10,022 nt of DNA from an uncultured Eubacteriales bacterium (GTDB lineage Bacteria; Bacillota; Clostridia; Oscillospirales; Acutalibacteraceae), in NCBI GenBank assembly GCA_949068525.1, contig CARTIQ010000015.1:1-10022 (forward strand), given 5' to 3'. The position numbers and the translations under genes are program-made. Shown here piece by piece: positions 6,077 through 10,022 of this stretch (the stretch's first letter is position 1; each line of letters opens with the position of its first letter). The notes under the pieces were generated by a model. That model had not been told where the DNA came from. It saw only the letters and a program-made list of their open reading frames with translations, and did not search any database.

Positions 6077-6101
6077 AAATTCATCGATTTAAGACGAATT
6101 T
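6077..6101. promoter_or_regulatory. Operator-like palindrome beside the rightward promoter
   Basis: AAATTCATC (6077-6085) and GACGAATTT (6093-6101) are inverted copies with one mismatch, separated by seven bases. The site begins just past the expected start point of the rightward promoter and upstream of the leftward operon, the place where a phage repressor or Cro dimer would bind. No second copy was found, so the function is inferred from position only. Confidence 0.4.
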
Positions 6102-6193
6102 GTATTTTCGTAAACATTGTAAGTGGCTTGAGCCCGCGTCGTTACTAGTTTTCTCCAAGCCCCTTATGGTACTCCGTACCACAAGTACTGGCA

Positions 6194-6442
6194 ATGACAG
6201 AGTTGGTAATTAATGGAGTGGCGACAAGAAAAGCATCCAAAGTTATAGAAGCATTATATGAAATTTCGTTTTCTAAATCTACAGCTTCAGATGCCTGTAA
6301 ATTGGATAAAAGTGTAGTGGTATTATCAGAAGAAAATGATAAATGTCACGTTAGAAAATCTTCTTCTATTCCTTTGAGTATAAATGATGATCTTGAAACA
6401 TGTTCATCTGAACTTTTTCTTAATTTTTATAATACCTATTAA
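6194..6442 (+). pseudogene. Fragment of an IS256-family (Mutator type) transposase
   Basis: The frame reads VPQVLAMTELVINGVATRKA and SKVIEALYEISFSKSTASDACK, the conserved GVSTRKV...FSKSTVS core of IS256-family DDE transposases. Similarity starts at about 6176, before the first ATG, and ends near 6319. The remaining residues to the stop do not resemble transposase. Only about 50 of the roughly 400 residues of the family are left; the frame is closed upstream by TAG at 6146 and none of the catalytic acidic residues is present. No terminal inverted repeats were seen. It is a dead remnant at the boundary between phage-like and AT-rich DNA. Confidence 0.7.
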
Positions 6443-6478
6443 TTTTTATAATACCTATTAATTTTTATAATACCTATT
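6422..6478 (+). repeat. Three perfect 19-bp tandem repeats
   Basis: The unit AATTTTTATAATACCTATT occurs three times without a mismatch (6422-6440, 6441-6459, 6460-6478). Each copy contains TATAAT. The first copy overlaps the last codons and stop of the remnant ORF before it. Perfect identity implies recent expansion. No paired -35 boxes are evident, so these are not clearly promoters. Confidence 0.9.
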
Positions 6479-6562
6479 GTATTTTACCCCACTTTTTGGG
6501 TTTGACTGATTCCTTAAGTATTAATAGCCTAGCTAATTTAATTTTCGAAAAGGTATAAAGAT

Positions 6563-7244
6563 ATGAAAAGGTTATTTAGTTTCTTCTTGACCATATTACT
6601 ATTTTTCACAGGTAAAAATTCGAGTGCATTGGCAATGTCTTCGCAGCAAGAAGAGTTTTATCAAGCAGCTATTGTTGAATTAGATGTTTGCAAGTCTTTA
6701 GAATTGTTACAAAGGAACAGCAAAGACCTAAATGAACCTATTGAGATAAACGGTAGGAATATAACTTTTTTGCATGAACTTTTGCAGGTTGCTGTTGAGC
6801 TTTTTCGGGATTGAATAAGTATTAATCAAAGCATATCAGACTATTTAGGTGCTTTATTGATGGGGCACCCTGGTATAATTCAATTTTGGCTAATAATCAA
6901 ATGCAAAAAATTATAAAAAAGAACTAAATTTTGAACTTGATTATTCTTTATATCAACTACTCCATCTTTTTTTAGGTTTTGACGCTAAGGTTGATTTGTC
7001 AAATAGCTTCGGTATGAGTGAGAAAGAAGTTGCCAGAAATTTTTAGATAAACAAAGGCAATAATTATTTGAATTTTATAATGAATTCCCCTACGATTACC
7101 GACGCAAATTATGAAGAATCCCGAAATAGAGCCCGAAATAATGTTGTCACAACTATAAGAAATAGAAACTTTGGTTATATGGTGCCAACTTCTATATTTG
7201 GTGTTTTTCTTTATATTATGTTTTTATTATTTCTAACAAATTAA
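6563..7244 (+). pseudogene. Frameshifted secreted/membrane protein, unknown family
   Basis: ATG 6563 (AAAAGG seven bases upstream) opens an 83-residue ORF with a clear signal peptide (MKRLFSFFLTILLFF...ALA) that stops at TGA 6812-6814. Protein-like sequence continues beyond it in changing frames: ISINQSISDYLGA in the same frame after the stop; FIDGAPWYNSILANNQ from 6853 in the next frame; NYKKELNFELDYSLYQLL around 6909-6950 and on to a stop at 7044; LFEFYNEFPYDYRRKL near 7065-7110; and YEESRNRARNN to TAA 7244, ending in a hydrophobic helix (SIFGVFLYIMFLLFL). I infer an ancestral exported protein of about 220-230 residues with a C-terminal membrane anchor, now broken by one stop and several indels, some at A or T runs. 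I do not recognise the family. Confidence 0.6.
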
Positions 7245-7536
7245 ATTTTCTTAATATAGAACATTCCTTTCTGCCTAATAATTTTTCTTTATGCACAACT
7301 ATAATATGATTTTGTACAAAAGTCAGCTTGATTATGCAGAATAAAATTTCTAGCGGTTATAAAGTTTAACCATGAGGTAATAAAGACTATGCATGTATCG
7401 ATTTTCTACTTTTAGATAATTTTCAAAATCCGTTAAACATTTTAATTAAGAATAGCTTTGCATAGCGTTGCACAGAAATTCAGAAAAATCTGGAAAGTGC
7501 AACCCCTTAAAGGCATTTAAGGCAACACCCTTGCAG
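7245..7536. other. AT-rich intergenic region with one nested hairpin, no gene seen
   Basis: No ORF with an SD is visible on either strand. The only structure is GTTGCAC (7467-7473) paired with GTGCAAC (7497-7503), enclosing CAGA-AAAA-TCTG. No T run follows, so it is not a standard terminator. A second inverted repeat, CCTTAA...TTAAGG, lies just upstream of the promoter for the next gene and could be a regulator site. Confidence 0.4.
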
Positions 7537-7565
7537 TAGACAAAAGTAGAAAAGCGTGTTATAAT
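7537..7565 (+). promoter_or_regulatory. Promoter of the Nudix gene
   Basis: TAGACA (7537-7542), 17-base spacer, TATAAT (7560-7565): five of six and six of six consensus matches. Transcription would start near 7572, giving a leader of about 28 bases containing the SD. Confidence 0.75.
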
Positions 7566-7599
7566 TATGATCTACAATAAATAAGGAAGGCTAAAATAT

Positions 7600-8238
7600 A
7601 TGAATAAAAAATTTATAATAACGTTTATATTTATGTTTTTCTTTTTTAACTTTGTTACGTTGACAACATTGAGTATCTCTGATATGGAAGTCGACTCTTG
7701 CATTGATTCTAGAGCAACAATTAAATACCACAAAAAAGAACATTATAAAACTTTATCTACCGTTAGTATGCTTTTAGAACGCCAATGTGAAGGAAAAACA
7801 GAAGTTTTACTGCAATTACGTAAAAATACAGGTTGGATGGACGGTTTTTGGGATTTTGGAGCTTGTGGACACGTTGAAGAAGGAGAAACTTTAACAGACG
7901 CTGCAATTCGAGAAACAAAAGAAGAGCTCTGTGTTGATGTTCTTCCTGAAGATATAGAATTTTTAAGCTTAAATCACAATAATTTAGGCAATAAGGGTAT
8001 TTATTACTGTTTTTATATAAAAGTAAAAAAATATAGAGGAGAAGTAAAAATAGGCGAACCAGAAAAATGTGCAGAGTTAAAATGGTTTGATATTGAAAAT
8101 TTACCAAAAAACATTATTCCTATTAGAAAATATTCACTTGAAGATTATAAAAAAGGTATTATCTACAACGAGATTGGTTGGGGTAAAATGGAAGCTTTGT
8201 CAAATTACAATATTCCATCCCCAAAAAGGTTTGGTTAA
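7600..8238 (+). CDS. Nudix hydrolase with hydrophobic N-terminal segment
   Basis: 212 residues. The Nudix domain (about 50-180) hydrolyses nucleoside-diphosphate-linked substrates; the substrate cannot be told from sequence. Before the box is the common GWMDGFWDF strand. The Nudix box is G90-x5-E96-x7-R104-E105-x2-E108-E109-x-C111-V112: the metal-binding glutamates are present, but the usual glycine is Cys111. Residues 1-28 are MNKK followed by a strongly hydrophobic run (IITFIFMFFFFNFVTLTTL), resembling a signal anchor without a clear cleavage site. Relatives normally begin near residue 47, where Nudix sequence starts. ATG 7600 has AAGGAAGG at good spacing and its own promoter, so the long form is probably made. 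Either the enzyme is membrane-bound or the first 30 residues come from another gene. Confidence 0.85.
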   Translation: MNKKFIITFIFMFFFFNFVTLTTLSISDMEVDSCIDSRATIKYHKKEHYKTLSTVSMLLERQCEGKTEVLLQLRKNTGWMDGFWDFGACGHVEEGETLTDAAIRETKEELCVDVLPEDIEFLSLNHNNLGNKGIYYCFYIKVKKYRGEVKIGEPEKCAELKWFDIENLPKNIIPIRKYSLEDYKKGIIYNEIGWGKMEALSNYNIPSPKRFG

Positions 8239-8341
8239 AATCTTAAAAACATAACTTTATAGATAATTATAATATTAAAATTTTATGGCATATCTAAATA
8301 ATGGGACTTTTATTTTGAGACAGTATTTGAGGAGTGATTGC

Positions 8342-8806
8342 TTGCTTAAACTAAAATCTTTAATAATAAATTTGCTAATTCCACTAAGTGTTGGAAGTCT
8401 AGCCGGTTTTTTAACCATGGATTCTATGAAAGTCTACAAAAATCTAAATCAACCAAGCTTTGCGCCCCCATCTCTTTTATTCCCTATTGTATGGACAGCT
8501 TTATATATTTTAATGGGTATTTCATTTTATATGGTTTATGAGTCAAATTTGGCGCTAAAAAGCAAAGCACTAAAAGTTTACGCACTTCAATTGATGCTGA
8601 ATTTTATTTGGCCATTAATATTTTTTAATGCGCAGTTGTATTTATTTTCGTTTATCTGGTTAATTTTTATTTGGTGTTTAGTCTTATGGATGATAATTTT
8701 ATTTTATAAAATTAAGCCTTTATCAGGATATCTTCAAATTCCATATTTATTGTGGTTAACATTTGCAGCTTACCTTAACATTGGCGTTTATTTTCTTAAC
8801 AAATAA
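8342..8806 (+). CDS. tspO: TspO/MBR family membrane protein
   Basis: 154 residues with five predicted membrane helices, the TspO/MBR (translocator protein) fold that binds tetrapyrroles such as porphyrin and is linked to stress responses. Family marks are QPSFAPPSLLFPIVWTALY (37-55), LQLMLNFIWPLIFF (82-95) and PYLLWLTFAAYLN (134-146). I start at TTG 8342: GAGGAG (8329-8334) is seven bases upstream and the length then fits the family. The ATG at 8285 would add 19 polar residues and has no SD. It lies about 100 bases after the Nudix gene in the same direction, and could share its transcript. Confidence 0.9.
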   Translation: MLKLKSLIINLLIPLSVGSLAGFLTMDSMKVYKNLNQPSFAPPSLLFPIVWTALYILMGISFYMVYESNLALKSKALKVYALQLMLNFIWPLIFFNAQLYLFSFIWLIFIWCLVLWMIILFYKIKPLSGYLQIPYLLWLTFAAYLNIGVYFLNK

Positions 8807-8882
8807 CTATGCTACAGTGCATAATGGGATCAATAGATTATGTCCTTCTTTTATTGATATAGCAAAGAAGTAAATCTAAGAG

Positions 8883-8911
8883 TATACATTAACATGTTTA
8901 TGTGTTATAAT
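8883..8911 (+). promoter_or_regulatory. Possible promoter upstream of the VOC gene
   Basis: TATACA (8883-8888) and TATAAT (8906-8911) with a 17-base spacer. The leader to the VOC start would be about 130 bases and includes AAGGTG...CACCTT (about 8924-8970), a loose inverted repeat. The rest of 8807-9049 shows no gene. Confidence 0.35.
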
Positions 8912-9049
8912 TATTGAAAATGTTAAGGTGATTTCATAAGTTCACGTTATACTTTTGGTGCACCTTATTGTATCAAAAATATCGCGATTAGCCATAGTCT
9001 CTTTATTGTTGTATTTTAGCTTTTGTTTGAATATAATAGAGGTAATAGC

Positions 9050-9442
9050 ATGAGCTTAGAATTTCACCATATAGGAATTCCGGTTGAAAAATCTAGAATA
9101 AGCAGTGGCTCTAGGTTTTCTCCGGCTTTTAAAATGTATACAGACGACGCACAAAATGACCTTGGAATTTACATCCAATACCATGCTTTTGAAGCGGGAA
9201 GCTCTTTAAATTATTCAATAAAAGGTCAAATTCATGTGGCTTTTAAAACAAACAATATTGAGCAAGTATTGAAGGGAAAGCAAGTTATTATGCCACTTTA
9301 CGAACCTTTTAGTGGCTATAAATGCGCTATGATTTTAGTAAATAGCTTACCTATTGAGCTTATTGAAACTAATTTATCTGAAGAGTATATCTGGGAAAAT
9401 GACAAAATATTAAAAAATGGCATTTTATATGGCGAAGGATAA
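9050..9442 (+). CDS. Small VOC-fold (glyoxalase/bleomycin-resistance-like) protein
   Basis: 130 residues. EFHHIGIPVEK at the N-terminus (H6/H7), QIHVAFKTNNIEQVL (60-74, H62) and PIELIET (101-107, E103/E106) are placed like the beta-alpha-beta modules and metal ligands of vicinal-oxygen-chelate proteins. The substrate is unknown; many small members of this kind are of unassigned function. ATG 9050 has AGAGG seven bases upstream, so I prefer it to the TTG at 9023. Its stop lies 35 bases before the tRNA gene. Fold assignment is moderately sure; an enzymatic role is not shown. Confidence 0.7.
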   Translation: MSLEFHHIGIPVEKSRISSGSRFSPAFKMYTDDAQNDLGIYIQYHAFEAGSSLNYSIKGQIHVAFKTNNIEQVLKGKQVIMPLYEPFSGYKCAMILVNSLPIELIETNLSEEYIWENDKILKNGILYGEG

Positions 9443-9477
9443 ATTCAGTTTTTTGTTAGTTCAGAAAAAATTTACTT

Positions 9478-9554
9478 CGAGGTGTAGCTCAGTTTGGTAG
9501 AGCGCTGCGTTCGGGACGCAGAGGCCGCAGGTTCAAGTCCTGTCACCTCGACCA
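9478..9554 (+). tRNA. tRNA-Pro (anticodon CGG)
   Basis: Full cloverleaf. The acceptor arms CGAGGTG (9478-9484) and CACCTCG (9544-9550) pair completely, with discriminator A (9551) and encoded CCA (9552-9554). The D arm contains TAGCTCAGTTTGGTAGAGC. The anticodon stem CTGCG/CGCAG encloses the loop TTCGGGA, with anticodon CGG at 9512-9514 and G37 as usual for proline tRNAs. The T arm contains GGTTCAAGTCC. It reads codon CCG. Confidence 0.97.
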
Positions 9555-9559
9555 TGCTG

Positions 9560-9603
9560 AGTAGTTATAAGGGACTTGAGAGATTTTATTATAACTACTT
9601 TTA
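9560..9603 (+). terminator. Probable terminator after tRNA-Pro
   Basis: AGTAGTTATAA (9560-9570) and TTATAACTACT (9589-9599) pair perfectly over 11 bases around an 18-base loop, followed by TTTT. It starts five bases after the tRNA CCA end. The stem is AT-rich, so it may be weak, but the position is right. Confidence 0.65.
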
Positions 9604-9753
9604 AAAACCTTGGCCTTGAAGGGGCGATTGATTAACAAGCGATATTCCATTTTAGACTGTTTAATAAAGTCCTTTTTATCTATACTTTTTATCCCTGCAT
9701 AATATAAGATAATTAGTTTTTTACGTTTTTATCACGATTGTTCATTATACTTC

Positions 9754-9794
9754 CTCCGAATTATGTTGGTTTTCCTAACAGTTCGGAGATTTTT
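9754..9794 (+). terminator. Strong hairpin with T run, rightward terminator
   Basis: CTCCGAA (9754-9760) pairs with TTCGGAG (9782-9788), and an inner stem TGTTGG/CCTAACA closes a TTTT loop; TTTTT follows at 9790-9794. On the minus strand the same stem holds a GGAGG that precedes a tiny ten-codon ORF (ATG near 9744), but no gene follows it, so I favour a terminator. Confidence 0.65.
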
Positions 9795-9844
9795 ATATAG
9801 ATATCGGATGTAATAAAAGAAAATTTGCTGCATATGGCGTTACC

Positions 9845-9892
9845 AAAAAAATAGAAGTTAGACCCGAGTTATCTCAAAAATCTTGCTTCTAT
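9845..9892 (-). terminator. Possible leftward terminator
   Basis: On the minus strand ATAGAAG and CTTCTAT (9892-9886 and 9857-9851) pair around a loop holding two short nested stems, and seven T follow (9851-9845). It would end a leftward transcript from beyond the right edge; no gene for it is visible here. Confidence 0.45.
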
Positions 9893-9939
9893 GGCCTTCC
9901 CTGACATACCGCAAAATTCAAGTTATTCTTTAACCACAG

Positions 9940-9975
9940 AACGATCCTCGGTGCTAAAACTGGGGACCGTTTTTA
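9940..9975 (+). terminator. Rightward rho-independent terminator
   Basis: AACGATCCTC (9940-9949) pairs with GGGGACCGTT (9962-9971), ten positions with one mismatch and one wobble pair, around a 12-base loop, followed by T-rich sequence to 9975. No protein gene is seen before it (9555-9939), so it either backs up the tRNA terminators or ends a small RNA that I cannot identify. Confidence 0.6.
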
Positions 9976-10022
9976 TTAACGCGCAAATAAATTGGAGAGC
10001 TCCAAAACTTTTTGCTTAAATA

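Noticed and set aside
6000..6118. Two tiny minus-strand ORFs of about 21-22 codons in the control region
   Set aside because: Neither has an SD, and both overlap the hairpin, promoter and palindrome that explain the sequence better.
7763..8107. Minus-strand 114-codon frame inside the Nudix gene
   Set aside because: It is a shadow frame of a well-supported Nudix gene, rich in Leu/Phe from reverse-complemented Lys/Glu codons, with no SD.
9478..9554. tRNA-Pro as attachment site of the phage arm
   Set aside because: No second copy of the tRNA 3' end was found in the window, no integrase is adjacent, and more than 3 kb of chromosomal-type genes separate it from the phage DNA.
9600..9745. Minus-strand open stretch of about 55 codons ending in the tRNA gene
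   Set aside because: No usable start near its beginning, and it runs through the tRNA terminator and into the tRNA sequence.
9925..10016. Minus-strand stretch of about 30 codons at the right edge with protein-like residues (STEDRSVVKE)
   Set aside because: Closed by stops on both sides, no start codon with SD, and no family recognised; too short to call a pseudogene.
1..10022. CRISPR array
   Set aside because: The only tandem repeats (23-bp at 3718-3822, 19-bp at 6422-6478) are directly contiguous without unique spacers.

Overview
The window joins two kinds of DNA. Bases 1 to about 6120 are the early (replication/recombination) arm of a temperate tailed phage, with every gene on the minus strand. 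Bases from about 6120 to the end are visibly more AT-rich chromosomal-type DNA with genes on the plus strand. Strong purine-rich Shine-Dalgarno (SD) sequences, TTGACA/TATAAT promoters, a tRNA gene with encoded CCA, and the phage gene set (Sak-type annealing protein, RusA, SSB, HTH initiator, DnaB, BRO-N/KilAC antirepressor, DUF1492/ArpU-like regulator, HNH nuclease) suggest a low-GC bacterium, most likely Bacillota (Clostridia or Negativicutes). That placement is inference; no taxon marker is present.

Phage arm, in direction of transcription (right to left): two small SD-led ORFs (5824-5973 with a membrane helix; 5709-5822), the Sak single-strand annealing protein (4991-5707), RusA resolvase (4645-5058), SSB (4118-4522), a replication initiator that is split into two ORFs (3699-4100 and 3316-3702), DnaB helicase (1942-3309), an antirepressor split by one in-frame TGA (1603-1899 plus 1087-1431), a DUF1492/ArpU-like regulator (661-1053) and an HNH endonuclease (31-462). 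Recombination proteins, SSB, initiator and helicase form a self-contained replication module. The last two genes normally lead into packaging genes, and a perfect-consensus promoter points left out of the window.

The best observation is in the initiator. Its coding region carries four full and one partial 23-bp direct repeat followed by an AT-rich block, which looks like an iteron origin. Two neighbouring repeats are identical. Because 23 is not a multiple of 3, removing one copy joins the two halves of the initiator into one open frame of 253 residues. Copy-number change of an origin iteron therefore appears to have split its own initiator gene, or to switch it on and off.

No integrase or repressor gene follows the right end of the phage arm. 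There is a short control region (6000-6110: hairpin, rightward promoter, operator-like palindrome), then a scrap of IS256-family transposase (about 6176-6319), a 19-bp triple repeat, and a frameshifted secreted/membrane protein pseudogene (6563-7244). This looks like a decayed prophage edge. Downstream lie an intact Nudix gene with an unusual hydrophobic N-terminus, a TspO/MBR gene with a TTG start, a small VOC-fold gene, tRNA-Pro(CGG), and about 470 bp with several hairpins but no convincing gene.
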